A stretch of DNA of 64,000 bases from Saprospiraceae bacterium (GCA_022844565.1 JALHLK010000023.1:1-64000); one strand, 5' to 3'; counted from the first letter of the stretch, positions 8,889-17,859 are shown. Numbers and translations: made by a program. The notes: generated from the sequence alone by a model not told the origin.

Positions 8889-9917
8889 ATGTATCATAAA
8901 ACAATAGTAGAAGGAAGATTAGAATTTGGGACAGCAAAAAGCTATGACACCATCTTAAAAATGTATATCAAACGCGTAGAAAGTTATCATCGAAATGAAA
9001 TTTTTTTAAAGGTTGAAGACATTTTTAAAGAAGATACTTTTTCATTGGTTGTAGAAAGATTTGTAAAAGACACAATTACTGAAAAATCGTTTAAAAATAC
9101 GATAAGCCTTTTACAATATTGTAGCCAATTTGCTTTAAGTGGGACAATCAGAGCATGGTTGTTAGATGGGGGAAATATCCTAAACTTCGAGCTCATCGAG
9201 CCAAATCAAGATAAATCAGCCGTACAATCCTTCCTTAAAGGCAGAAAATTAATACGAGTACAAGGAAGACAAGACGAAGCTATACAAGAATTGAGCAAAG
9301 CAATCGACAAGTTTGACCGACATGCTCAAGCTTATGAGCGACGAGCAAAAACTTGTTTTATCCTCAAGAAATATAGCGACTCACTCAGAGACTACAATAA
9401 GTGTATAGGTATAGACCCAACTATTGCTTCTGCTTACTATGGAAGGGCTAGAATTCACTTATTGAATAATGACTTAGATGCTGCCAAACTTGACTTTGAT
9501 CAAGCTATTAAAAAGTCAGTAGCACTAGAGCCGGTACATTGGAAATCTAGACGATTAAAAGGATATGTACACTATCTTCTTAATGAATACGATAAAGCTA
9601 TCTTCGAACTGAGGCTTTTCACCAAGCGAACATTTTCTTCAGACGATGCTAATTTCGGTTGGAAAAGATGGGGTTTTTACTATTATGGCCTTTCTTTACT
9701 TGCCAATCAAAATTTCGAAGAAGCTGTTGAGGCTTTTAATTTTGCAGCAGACCTTGAAGACGTTAGAGATGATGTCGCCAAAGAAGATATCTTAAGAAAT
9801 AGAGCATTAAGTAAAAAGCAAGCTGGTAAAAATGGATATATCAAAGATCTAAAAGAAGCAGCAGATCTCGGTGATGAAAAGTCTTCGGTTTTATTAAAAG
9901 AAATTAAGAATCTTTAG
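8889..9917 (+). CDS. Tetratricopeptide repeat protein
   Basis: A 342-residue protein without signal peptide. The first 110 or so residues are not recognisable; the rest is a set of TPR-like helix pairs (about 115-330), for example AYERRAKTCFILKKYSDSLR and AYYGRARIHLLNNDLDAAKL, with a final Sel1-like AADLGDEKS. TPRs bind protein partners; no catalytic motif is seen. The gene stands alone between a palindromic element upstream and a tandem-repeat tract that begins 24 bp after its stop, so neighbours give no clue to its role. Confidence 0.75.
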   Translation: MYHKTIVEGRLEFGTAKSYDTILKMYIKRVESYHRNEIFLKVEDIFKEDTFSLVVERFVKDTITEKSFKNTISLLQYCSQFALSGTIRAWLLDGGNILNFELIEPNQDKSAVQSFLKGRKLIRVQGRQDEAIQELSKAIDKFDRHAQAYERRAKTCFILKKYSDSLRDYNKCIGIDPTIASAYYGRARIHLLNNDLDAAKLDFDQAIKKSVALEPVHWKSRRLKGYVHYLLNEYDKAIFELRLFTKRTFSSDDANFGWKRWGFYYYGLSLLANQNFEEAVEAFNFAADLEDVRDDVAKEDILRNRALSKKQAGKNGYIKDLKEAADLGDEKSSVLLKEIKNL

Positions 9918-9940
9918 TTTCTTGAATGATTGAATGCGAG

Positions 9941-10027
9941 ATGACCGAATGGTGCGTAGCAATTTTGATATGACCGAATGGTGCGTAGCAATTTTGATAT
10001 GACCGAATGGTGCGTAGCAATTTTGAT
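9941..10027. repeat. 29-bp tandem repeat, three perfect copies
   Basis: Three identical copies of a 29-bp unit beginning ATGACCGAATGGTGCGTAGC at 9941, 9970 and 9999. A diverged single copy recurs at about 10418. The units directly follow the TPR gene and lead into the 42-bp array. No transposase or coding role is seen. Confidence 0.9.
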
Positions 10028-10061
10028 AAAGATTTATCAAAATAATGAGGGAACCGAGCAA

Positions 10062-10355
10062 AACCTTGCGAGGCTATTTCAAATGCTAATCAGAACAGAA
10101 ATAAACCTTGCGAGGCTATTTCAAATGCTAATCAGAACAGAAATCAACCTTGCGAGGCTATTTCAAATGCTAATCAGAACAGAAATCAACCTTGCGAGGC
10201 TATTTCAAATGCTAATCAGAACAGAAATAAACTTTGCGAGGCTACTTCAAATGCTCCGCAGGACCAATATCAACCTTGCGTGGCTACTTCAAATGCTCCT
10301 CATGACCAATATCAACCTTGCAAAGCTACTTCAAATTGTAATTAGAACCAAAATC
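10062..10355. repeat. 42-bp tandem repeat array, about seven copies
   Basis: Seven consecutive 42-bp units, each starting AACYTTGCGAGGCTATTTCA or a close variant; the first four are nearly identical and the last three progressively diverged. Because 42 is a multiple of three, one frame stays open and would encode seven 14-residue repeats (NLARLFQMLIRTEI), but codon use and context argue that this is a by-product. No spacers lie between units, so it is not a CRISPR array. Confidence 0.9.
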
Positions 10356-10523
10356 TAACCTTACAAGCTTCCATTAATGCTAGACAATGCTTGAATGCGA
10401 GAATGCTTGAATACGAGATGACCGAATGGTTGCGAAGCTACTTCAAATTGGAATTAGAACCAAAATCTAACCTTTCAAGCTTCCATTAATGCTAGACAAT
10501 GCTTGAATGCGATAATGCTTGAA
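10323..10523. repeat. Long direct repeat, 112-bp period
   Basis: The segment beginning AAGCTACTTCAAATTG at 10323 recurs at 10435 with only a few changes, including the shared blocks ATTAGAACCAAAATCTAACC and CTAGACAATGCTTGAATGCG. The second copy is cut short near 10523. It contains the motif AATGCTTGAATGCGAG, which also occurs near 15.3 and 30.8 kb. It merges with the end of the 42-bp array. Confidence 0.85.
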
Positions 10524-10585
10524 CTAAGTTACACACACGTTTGTAGCTTATACTGATGATGCGCTTTAACCCATAATCAAATCAT

Positions 10586-10741
10586 TCATCTCAACTTACT
10601 TATTGCCTCCATCAAGAATTCTCGATACACATCAGTATTTTTTGACCCCATATTAAGCTTGCTAATGAAAGTACAGAAAGCATGACAAAAGCCACCAATC
10701 CATAACCAATTAACTTCAACAGCTTGAATTTGGTCACCCAT
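10586..10741 (-). CDS. Possible small or relic ORF, 51 residues
   Basis: An ATG-initiated frame, MGDQIQAVEVNWLWIGGFCH followed by AFCTFISKLNMGSKNTDVYR and a C-terminal EFLMEAISKLR. The composition is protein-like, unlike the random translation expected from this AT-rich gap, and an in-frame stop lies two codons before the ATG. The overlapping frame is also open and would give a hydrophobic segment, so the evidence is ambiguous. It may be the end of a decayed gene. No family recognised. Confidence 0.25.
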   Translation of the reverse strand: MGDQIQAVEVNWLWIGGFCHAFCTFISKLNMGSKNTDVYREFLMEAISKLR

Positions 10742-10763
10742 AGATTAGTTGAATTGAGAATCC

Positions 10764-12476
10764 CTACTGATTATACTTCTTAATCACATCCTGAAATCCC
10801 TTATTTCTTCTTATTCTCTCGTAGTAAAAAAATGTTTCTCCTAGCACACCTTGACTTCTGTTGTAGGCAAGTTTGCGGTCTAATATCTCAGGAGTGATAC
10901 TGTCGCCACTACCGATACCTACCAATACTCCTGGGCTAAAGATCAACTCCTTGAAGTTGGTATTGCCCATAAAAGCCCAAGCTTGATCAAATGAAGCCTT
11001 GTAAGCATCAAATGTATTTCGATAAATTTGTGGATGGAGATAATCTACCATATTTCTTTTTAGCCATTCTGGAGAGTCCTGAAGGTAGTTCTCAAAAGAC
11101 CATGCATACGGTGATGGTGACCAAGAGACCAGATATTTGCCTCCGACGGCTTTAATGTGTTTAAATACATATTCGCCAAAATCCGAAAGTTTATCCCCTC
11201 TCCATTTCATCCATTGTGCATCTCTACTATTTGCAGGTGCATCTCTACCTGTTTCTTTTTTATATAGAGCAGTTACAGATTCATTATAGCCTCCATTAGA
11301 GGGTAGTGCAGGTAATCGATCATCACCTTGTACACCATCGATATCAGGGTATTTTTCTACCACTTCTACCATCATTCTTTTTATGAATCGCTGCACATCT
11401 GGATTGAAGGCATCTAGCCAATAAAAATTATTTCTTTCTGTAATTTTTCCAGCATTGTCTTTTGAAGCCCAACTTGGATATCTAGAGATAAGCGGACCAC
11501 CTGAAATATCACCGAATACAGAGGCAAAACCGTACTCAAACCATGCTACCACTTTTATACCAGCAGGCTTTGCAAAATCTATCATTTCTCTCAGTGGGTC
11601 ACGACCCTTATATTTTGGATCAATATCTGTACCCATATATTCTTTCATGACATCGCTCGGGTATTTGGTCAAGGCATTATTGTAGGTCACCACGAATATG
11701 GTGTTAATTCCAATTTCTTTACAGATATCGATACATTGTTTTATATTGGCAGGTGTAGCAAAGACATCGCTACCTACATCGCTCACCCATACACCTCTGG
11801 TTACTTGTCTTTTGAAGTCCGCAGTTTTATAGTTGCCTATTTTAACGGTGTACTTTTTAGTTATAGAACCAAATACCACATCAAATGTAACACCTTTAGA
11901 ATAGTCTCTCGTGACTTTTGGGTCTGGAGTGATGGAGGTTGGATTTATGCTAGGAGGAAAAACAAAATTGAGTATATACTGTGGGGTTCCTGCAATATTT
12001 TGGGATAAGCCGATATAATCTGTTCCCGATTGTAGTAAACTTATATTTGAGGCAGCTCCAGCGTCATTTAAAACCTCTATCTTATCTACATTGAACAATG
12101 GAGGATTAGGGGCTTCTTCCTTAAGATTAAATACATATTGTTTCGTAAGGTCTTTTGTGAATTTTACATCAAAGGTTACAGGGTTTGCAAAGTCTATCGG
12201 TTGGGAAAGATCAGGAGAGACGCTAATGGGAGTTTTTCCATCTGCGTAAATAAACTCAACGATAAACTTCAGACCTGCCACTCCATCGTTTTCTGCTAGC
12301 CCATCAATCCGTAAATCATTGATATTATAATTGACATACAATGGTGTCTTATCAATGGAAAACAGCTTTATTTCTTTTATAAAATAACTATTAGGGTCTA
12401 TGTTCTCGCTCGGTTTTGAGCAAGTACTCAACATTAAAAGACATGCAAACGAATAGAAAAGTCTGGAAAAAACCAT
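10764..12476 (-). CDS. GH10-like (GHL10/DUF187) glycosidase lipoprotein
   Basis: A 570-residue lipoprotein; the lipobox ends at Cys19 (LMLSTC). Residues about 25-215 hold two or more beta-rich repeats of about 80 residues, each with a PVTFDVKF or GVTFDVVF strand, resembling bacterial Ig-like domains. Residues about 222-560 form a TIM-barrel glycosidase-like domain of the GHL10/YngK type: RGVWVSDVGSDVF, GINTIFVVTYNNAL, GIKVVAWFEYGFA, DGVQGDDRL and YLVSWSPSPYAWS. The family is thought to act on extracellular polysaccharide, but the substrate is unknown. A TTTG/N18/TATATTTG promoter lies upstream. It stands alone, before a repeat-rich gap. Confidence 0.85.
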   Translation of the reverse strand: MVFSRLFYSFACLLMLSTCSKPSENIDPNSYFIKEIKLFSIDKTPLYVNYNINDLRIDGLAENDGVAGLKFIVEFIYADGKTPISVSPDLSQPIDFANPVTFDVKFTKDLTKQYVFNLKEEAPNPPLFNVDKIEVLNDAGAASNISLLQSGTDYIGLSQNIAGTPQYILNFVFPPSINPTSITPDPKVTRDYSKGVTFDVVFGSITKKYTVKIGNYKTADFKRQVTRGVWVSDVGSDVFATPANIKQCIDICKEIGINTIFVVTYNNALTKYPSDVMKEYMGTDIDPKYKGRDPLREMIDFAKPAGIKVVAWFEYGFASVFGDISGGPLISRYPSWASKDNAGKITERNNFYWLDAFNPDVQRFIKRMMVEVVEKYPDIDGVQGDDRLPALPSNGGYNESVTALYKKETGRDAPANSRDAQWMKWRGDKLSDFGEYVFKHIKAVGGKYLVSWSPSPYAWSFENYLQDSPEWLKRNMVDYLHPQIYRNTFDAYKASFDQAWAFMGNTNFKELIFSPGVLVGIGSGDSITPEILDRKLAYNRSQGVLGETFFYYERIRRNKGFQDVIKKYNQ

Positions 12477-12549
12477 ATTAGGTGTTTTTTAATTTAAGTG
12501 TAAGGCTATCTCTCCACTATAAGATTTCATTTCATTAGATCTTTAACTC

Positions 12550-12579
12550 CAAATATAAATTAATTTTATTTAGAGCAAA
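12550..12579 (-). promoter_or_regulatory. Bacteroidota-type promoter for the GHL10 lipoprotein gene
   Basis: On the minus strand TTTG (12576-12579), an 18-bp spacer and TATATTTG (12550-12557) match the Bacteroidota consensus. The predicted start lies about 65-70 bp upstream of the ATG at 12476. Confidence 0.6.
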
Positions 12580-12629
12580 ACATTAAATACAAATATTAAC
12601 ATAACTAGCACTTTAAACTTAAAGGTTTT

Positions 12630-13127
12630 TTACAGTATCTTTTCATACAGATTATTAAGTGATAAAGACATTTGTTTAGTACCTACTTTTTTAAAGCCTA
12701 AATTTTCATAGTAAGCACACAGACCAGGATTAGCACTGTCACAATCAAGTCGAAGTAAATTTATTCCATCTATCCGCATTTGGCTTTCTATCGAATGGAT
12801 GATTGCCCGACCAATACCTTTGTTGGTAGCTTCGTCTGAAACCACTAATGAGTGAATGTAATTGGCTTTCTCATTTTGTATACCCCAATATAGTTCATCT
12901 TCAGTTTGGAGTCTAAACATAGCTACCATTGCCCCATTGGTATCTAAAACTTTATAAAATTGTTGTTCGGCAATACCATTTTTTATCCAGGCTAATTTTT
13001 CCTCAGGTGGTTCAAGCCAGTAAGACCACTGTGTAAGTCCTTTTTGCTTTAAGCGCAAAGCAGCATTGTATAAGAATTTGAGACATACTGGCAAGTCCTC
13101 AAGTGTCATCAATTTAAAAACCATCAT
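12630..13127 (-). CDS. GNAT-family N-acetyltransferase
   Basis: A 165-residue protein with the GNAT fold: the acetyl-CoA-binding signature falls in YIHSLVVSDEATNKGIGRAI (about 89-108), followed by the RLDCDSANPGLCAYYENLGF block typical of the C-terminal half. Substrate cannot be inferred. It begins 3 bp after the stop of the upstream EEP-family gene and is the last gene of the minus-strand mutL/rhomboid run. Confidence 0.88.
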   Translation of the reverse strand: MMVFKLMTLEDLPVCLKFLYNAALRLKQKGLTQWSYWLEPPEEKLAWIKNGIAEQQFYKVLDTNGAMVAMFRLQTEDELYWGIQNEKANYIHSLVVSDEATNKGIGRAIIHSIESQMRIDGINLLRLDCDSANPGLCAYYENLGFKKVGTKQMSLSLNNLYEKIL

Positions 13128-13130
13128 TTT

Positions 13131-14210
13131 TTAAGGCTTTTTTTGATTGGCATTACAATCTTTATAAACTAAAGATGCAATCGGATAGTGATCAGAATAG
13201 TCTTCTTTTATAGTTTTATAACTTAAAGCATGAATACAGTGATCTGTAAAAATATAGTCTATTCTTAACAGCGGTATAGACCCGGAGTAGGTGGTACCAA
13301 TTCCTTTGCCCTTTTCGTAAAACAAATCTTTCATACCCTCACTTATGGTCCCATATGTATACGAGAGCGGTGTGTCATTCAAGTCACCGCAGAGTATTAC
13401 ACTATATGGACTTTTATTCATATGGTCTTTGATACGTTCTACTTGATTTGATCGAGTGACGTGATTGTGACCAAATTTTTTGAATATTCCTTTGATTTCG
13501 GGTATTCCTTTCTTGTTGTATAGATCACCACTTTTTACCAATTCATCGGCATCTTTTGAGATCTGATTACTTTGTAGATGTACACTATAAACTCTAAGTG
13601 TTTCAAAATTGACTACAAGGTCTACCCAAACACAAGAATTGGTGATGGTGCCAAAATCAATTTCGCCTTCATCGATAAAGGTATGTTTGCTTAATATTGC
13701 TGTTTTCTTATTGTTAATTCGATGAATACTAAGGTGTTTGAATTCTGGATTGTTTTTAACGATATCATTTGCATAAGGACCAAACTCTTGTAGACAAATT
13801 ATATCTTCATCCTTAAACCGATTCATAAATTCACGCATATTTTTTTGCTTACTTTTTTTGGTCGCACTTTCATTGGAGTAAGCTTTTAGTGCATTATTGA
13901 TATTGTAGCTTATAATAGAAAATGTTGTGGCGTCATTCTTAATTTCTGATTTATTAAAATTAAAAAAGCATAGAATTACTTTAAAGCCAAAAGCTAGGGT
14001 CAAAAAAGAGGGAAGACCTTTTAAAAAGTCTACAAATATCCAATAGATTATAAATAAAATGTTTCCAACTAACAGAAAAGGAAAAGCTAGTCCGAAATAT
14101 GCTGGAAAAGAAAACTTAACAGGATGGATATGTGGCGCTGAGTATGCTATTAGTGTAGAAATCACTAAAAATATGTTAAGCATAAACATGAACTTATTTC
14201 CAATTTTCAT
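13131..14210 (-). CDS. Membrane-anchored endonuclease/exonuclease/phosphatase-family protein
   Basis: A 359-residue protein. The first 85 or so residues contain about three hydrophobic helices; the rest is an EEP (DNase I-like) domain with the metal and catalytic motifs LQEFG, VHLQSNQ, LCGDLNDTP, RIDYIF and the final SDHYP. The substrate may be nucleic acid or a phospholipid/phosphoester; family membership alone does not decide. It overlaps the upstream rhomboid gene by 4 bp and is followed within 3 bp by a GNAT gene, so all three should be co-transcribed. The rhomboid-EEP pairing is a common arrangement in Bacteroidota. Confidence 0.88.
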   Translation of the reverse strand: MKIGNKFMFMLNIFLVISTLIAYSAPHIHPVKFSFPAYFGLAFPFLLVGNILFIIYWIFVDFLKGLPSFLTLAFGFKVILCFFNFNKSEIKNDATTFSIISYNINNALKAYSNESATKKSKQKNMREFMNRFKDEDIICLQEFGPYANDIVKNNPEFKHLSIHRINNKKTAILSKHTFIDEGEIDFGTITNSCVWVDLVVNFETLRVYSVHLQSNQISKDADELVKSGDLYNKKGIPEIKGIFKKFGHNHVTRSNQVERIKDHMNKSPYSVILCGDLNDTPLSYTYGTISEGMKDLFYEKGKGIGTTYSGSIPLLRIDYIFTDHCIHALSYKTIKEDYSDHYPIASLVYKDCNANQKKP

Positions 14211-15151
14211 TTATTATCACTCATCTTGCTCAAGAAAGCTTTTTCTGTATTTGTTAAATTATCGTAATTAGATTTTTTAATTTTTTCAAGAATTCTATTG
14301 AGTTCTTCTTCATCAGAAAGTACTTGTCCAAATCTACTGTTTTCGGTTTCCCTTGGATTTTGTGTGAATGGTTTAAGTATATCTAGGCCTAGTTTTTTTG
14401 ACCTGTACTCTACTTTCATTTTTGTTTTTCTAGCTGGTCGATTGGATGATGTAGACACTAGATCTTCTACTTTATCAAAGACTTTGTTTAAACCATCGGT
14501 GCTATCTACCCCATTTTTTATACCATAGATGATCAAAATGCCTGTAATTAGACCCCCTATGTGTCCCCAATGACCTCCTGTATTTGTTTGAGAGGCTAAA
14601 CCGACTAAGTCAAAAAGTACAAAAGCGATGACAATATACATCAATTTTACATTACCTATCAGGAGCAATCTGATTTGATACTCAGGTGCAATTATTGCAG
14701 CTACAGCAGCCAATGCCATTATACTTCCAGAAGCTCCTAATGCATAAGCATTTGTACCAGTTGGAGTCAAATTTGCCCACAATAAAAATGTAAATGCGGC
14801 ACCCAAACCTCCAATTATATATATTGGTAGTATCCTCTTATCACCTAATAAATCTCCTACAATCCGTCCAAATATATTGAGACCCATCATATTCCACAAT
14901 AGATGCCAAAATCCTTCGTGCGTAAACATATAAGTGAAAAGCGTCCAAGGTTTTTTAATAAAACTGATCAAACCTCCAGGTATTCTAAAAAACCCAAGAA
15001 TTGACTCATAGGTAGAAGGACTAATATTGGTAAGTAAGATCCATAAAAGTAAAAAGAAAACAAAAAGTATGACATTAGAAACAATCAGCTTTGTAACCAT
15101 ATTACCAGCTGAGAAAACTTGATTGATATCGTCTTTTATAGGTCTAAGCAT
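14207..15151 (-). CDS. Rhomboid-family intramembrane serine protease with C-terminal extension
   Basis: A 314-residue membrane protein with six or so hydrophobic helices. The rhomboid catalytic Ser is in ALGASGSIMA and the His in GGHWGHIGGLITG; the WNMMGLNIFG block (HxxxN region) is also present. A soluble, basic tail of about 90 residues ends in a helical segment. Family members cut substrates inside membranes. It overlaps the next gene by 4 bp and is one of two rhomboids in this cluster; a 249-bp gap with repeats separates them. Confidence 0.92.
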   Translation of the reverse strand: MLRPIKDDINQVFSAGNMVTKLIVSNVILFVFFLLLWILLTNISPSTYESILGFFRIPGGLISFIKKPWTLFTYMFTHEGFWHLLWNMMGLNIFGRIVGDLLGDKRILPIYIIGGLGAAFTFLLWANLTPTGTNAYALGASGSIMALAAVAAIIAPEYQIRLLLIGNVKLMYIVIAFVLFDLVGLASQTNTGGHWGHIGGLITGILIIYGIKNGVDSTDGLNKVFDKVEDLVSTSSNRPARKTKMKVEYRSKKLGLDILKPFTQNPRETENSRFGQVLSDEEELNRILEKIKKSNYDNLTNTEKAFLSKMSDNK

Positions 15152-15306
15152 AATTTGTTTAAATAATAATGGATTATAAACCTTTTATTAAACGTAAAGT
15201 TCTTATATTTTTTAATATTTGAGCATGGTTTTTTATTATTTTCTATCAAAAATAAATTATTTACGCTTTTTCATGGAAGATGGCTTCAAAAATCAGGGTT
15301 TTCATC

Positions 15307-15390
15307 GAATGCGAGAATGCTTGAATGCGAGAATGGCGAAATATTCAAACCATTTCCCAGCTAAAAGCTAATCGCTAACAGCTAATAGCT
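15307..15390. repeat. Paired intergenic repeat: AATGCTTGAATGCGAG units then AGCTAAWAGCT units
   Basis: Between the two rhomboid genes lie two tandem copies of GAATGCGAGAATGCTT-like sequence (15307-15335) followed by AGCTAAAAGCTAATCGCTAA and AGCTAATAGCT units (15359-15390). The same two blocks occur together, in the same relative order when read on the other strand, at 30775-30876. The first block also occurs in the repeat tract near 10.4 kb. Confidence 0.7.
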
Positions 15391-15400
15391 TTTTAAATCC

Positions 15401-15979
15401 TCAATACTGCTTTTGCTTTCCCCAATAAAATATTAAAGCTATACCCATCACAGCCCCTCCAACATGGGCAAAATGTGCAATACCTGTAGCCCTATCTGTC
15501 AGACCACTAAATAAATCATAGGCAATATAACCACCAATTAAAAAAATCGCTTTGATTGGAATAGGAATCGGAAATACGATCAACTTCAGATTTGGAAACA
15601 TGGCTGCAAAAGCACCAAGCATACCATAGATTGCTCCCGAAGCTCCAACCGCAGAAGAATTAACAAGCATTAAGTGTGCAATACCACTTGCAATACCAGA
15701 AAGCATATATAAATTTAAGAACTTTTTTGAACCAAGGCTACTTTCTACATTTGGTCCAAGGAAAACAAGGCCTAACATATTAAATAATAGGTGCTGAGGT
15801 GATCCATGCATAAACATGGAAGTAAATATTTGGTAAGGCTTAAACCCATTGTTGTATGGTTTTAACACAAAGTACTCTTCAACATCAGGGATCATACTCA
15901 GTAGATTTAATTGAATACTAAAATAAATCAGTACATTTATAATGATTATATTTTTGATGACCGGAGTAAGTTGAAACAT
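15401..15979 (-). CDS. Rhomboid-family intramembrane serine protease
   Basis: A compact 192-residue rhomboid with six hydrophobic helices and no extra domains. Catalytic Ser is in SAVGASGAIYGML, catalytic His in IAHFAHVGGAVMG, and the HLLFNMLGLVFLG block supplies the oxyanion-side His/Asn. It starts 19 bp after the mutL stop on the same strand, so it is probably in the mutL transcript. Likely acts in the inner membrane; substrate unknown. Confidence 0.93.
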   Translation of the reverse strand: MFQLTPVIKNIIIINVLIYFSIQLNLLSMIPDVEEYFVLKPYNNGFKPYQIFTSMFMHGSPQHLLFNMLGLVFLGPNVESSLGSKKFLNLYMLSGIASGIAHLMLVNSSAVGASGAIYGMLGAFAAMFPNLKLIVFPIPIPIKAIFLIGGYIAYDLFSGLTDRATGIAHFAHVGGAVMGIALIFYWGKQKQY

Positions 15980-15998
15980 ATCTTTTCTTTTCTAAAAA

Positions 15999-17837
15999 TT
16001 ATTTAAATCTTGCATTTATATCTTGGATGCCCATATCAATAAAACATTTTTTGCCTGAGGGACTTACAAAGGGTACTTCGCATCCGAAAAGTTTATCAAC
16101 GATACTTTTCATTTCGTCAGGTGTAAGTGGGGTTCCTCTTTTTACAGCAGCGTTTTGTGCATAGGATCTTGCTAAATTTTCTTCTACACCAAGCTGCAAT
16201 TCTAGATTTTCATCATAAGATTCGATAATCTCTTTTAATAATTGTAAGCTATTGACAGAAGAAGGCAGACCTACGGGCACGCCATGTATGATAAATGTGT
16301 TGTTACCAAATTCACCAATATCAAACCCAATTCTACTCGTAAATGGTATAAGTACCTGAAGTAAACTACTTTTATGGCTATCTAGTTCTAATACAGCAGG
16401 GAATAATTCTTTTTGTGTTGGATGAGGCTTAGATTTTATGAGTTTTAAGTTTTCTTCATACAAGATTCTTTCATGTGCATTTTGCTGATCGATGATCATC
16501 ATCCCTGATTTGATGCCAACCAATATGTATTTGTTGTGCAGTTGGAAGGGCTCTTTTGATATGATGTTTGAAGCTTCGTTACCCAAATCTTTTTCTTCGC
16601 TTATTTGGCTGGCTATGGTGGTTATCTCATTTGATCTTGTATCCAGGCCTTGGTATATTTGTTGCCAAGATTTCAGATTTTCTTGCTCTAATTTTTGAGC
16701 GTCAGATTGACTTTTTGATGGATAGTTGTCTCGTCTTGGACTACTCCCACCATTCACAACCCTTGATTCTCCAAAATTATAACTCGATCCATTCCCAACT
16801 GATTCTGTGATATTGACATTGGTATCAAAATCAATGGTAGGGGAAAGTATGTAAACGCCCAAAGCATGCTTAGTGGCAACTTTCAAATAATTGTAAGCAA
16901 GTCTTTCATCCTCAAATTTTATTTCTGTCTTTGTAGGACTTACGTTGATATCAATAAGACTTGGATCAATGTCGATGTTGATAAAATACCCTGGAAATTG
17001 ATCTTTTTGTAACAAGCCTTCAAAACTTGATCGGATGGCATGATTGAGATAATTGCTCTTTACATATCGATGGTTAACGAACAAATATTGCTCACCAGCT
17101 GTCCTTTTTGCTGCTTCCGACTTAAGGATAAAACCCGATACATTGATAAAGTCTGTTTCTTCCTTCACTGTCAATAGCTTATCTTGGTAGTTCTTGCCAA
17201 AAATATTGATAATCCTTTGCTTTTGGTTGGATTTTGGTAAGTAATATAGGTCATTACCATTGTGATGGAAGACAAAATGAATATCCGTGTGGATAAGCAC
17301 AAGTCTTAAAAACTCTTCGACGATATGTTTTAGTTCTACAGGATCAGATTTTAAAAACTTTCTTCTGGCAGGAATATTAAAAAAAAGATTTTTCACACTG
17401 ATCGATGTGCCCGGTTGGGATTGTACGACCTCCGTTTTGTCAATTTTTGAGCCTGCCAAAAGTATCCGAGTAGCCAAGTCAGCGTTGTGTTGGCGGGTTA
17501 CAAGTTCTACATGTGCAATAGCCGCTATAGAAGCCAATGCCTCTCCCCTAAAACCTTTTGTATCAATATGGAAAAGGTCCTCTGCTGTTGAAATTTTAGA
17601 GGTGGCATGCCGTTCGAAGCACAATCTAGCGTCGCTCTCGGTCATTCCAGCACCATCATCAATCACTTGAATGAGTGTTTTTCCGGAATCTTTTATAATC
17701 AATTTTATATTCTCAGAACCTGCGTCAATAGCATTTTCTAGCAATTCCTTCACTACACTTGCTGGACGTTGTATCACCTCTCCAGCAGCAATTTGATTGG
17801 CTATATTATCAGGTAGAAGCTTTATTATGTTACTCAT
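15999..17837 (-). CDS. mutL: DNA mismatch repair protein MutL
   Basis: A 612-residue MutL. The N-terminal GHKL ATPase has the standard motifs: IAAGEVIQRPASVVKELLEN with AIDAG, DDGAGM, and TKGFRGEALASIAAI. A low-complexity linker (about 335-425) leads to the C-terminal dimerisation domain. The endonuclease-site motif normally DQHAx2Ex4E reads DQQNAHERILYEE, with His replaced by Gln, and the usual CPHGRP is replaced by SPSGKK, so nicking activity cannot be assumed. MutL couples MutS mismatch recognition to downstream repair. It follows a small membrane-anchored gene by 22 bp and precedes a rhomboid gene. Confidence 0.97.
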   Translation of the reverse strand: MSNIIKLLPDNIANQIAAGEVIQRPASVVKELLENAIDAGSENIKLIIKDSGKTLIQVIDDGAGMTESDARLCFERHATSKISTAEDLFHIDTKGFRGEALASIAAIAHVELVTRQHNADLATRILLAGSKIDKTEVVQSQPGTSISVKNLFFNIPARRKFLKSDPVELKHIVEEFLRLVLIHTDIHFVFHHNGNDLYYLPKSNQKQRIINIFGKNYQDKLLTVKEETDFINVSGFILKSEAAKRTAGEQYLFVNHRYVKSNYLNHAIRSSFEGLLQKDQFPGYFINIDIDPSLIDINVSPTKTEIKFEDERLAYNYLKVATKHALGVYILSPTIDFDTNVNITESVGNGSSYNFGESRVVNGGSSPRRDNYPSKSQSDAQKLEQENLKSWQQIYQGLDTRSNEITTIASQISEEKDLGNEASNIISKEPFQLHNKYILVGIKSGMMIIDQQNAHERILYEENLKLIKSKPHPTQKELFPAVLELDSHKSSLLQVLIPFTSRIGFDIGEFGNNTFIIHGVPVGLPSSVNSLQLLKEIIESYDENLELQLGVEENLARSYAQNAAVKRGTPLTPDEMKSIVDKLFGCEVPFVSPSGKKCFIDMGIQDINARFK

Positions 17838-17859
17838 CAGGTGATGTTAAGTTTGTTTT

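Noticed and set aside
10062-10355. Possible CRISPR array
   Set aside because: Repeats are contiguous with no unique spacers and there are no cas genes.
9978-10358. A 126-codon frame of seven 14-residue repeats
   Set aside because: It is produced by the 42-bp tandem array (42 is divisible by three), begins inside another repeat and has no start context or homologous feel; treated as non-coding.
17287-17670. A 127-codon frame on the plus strand inside mutL
   Set aside because: It is antisense to the conserved MutL ATPase domain and has no features of its own.
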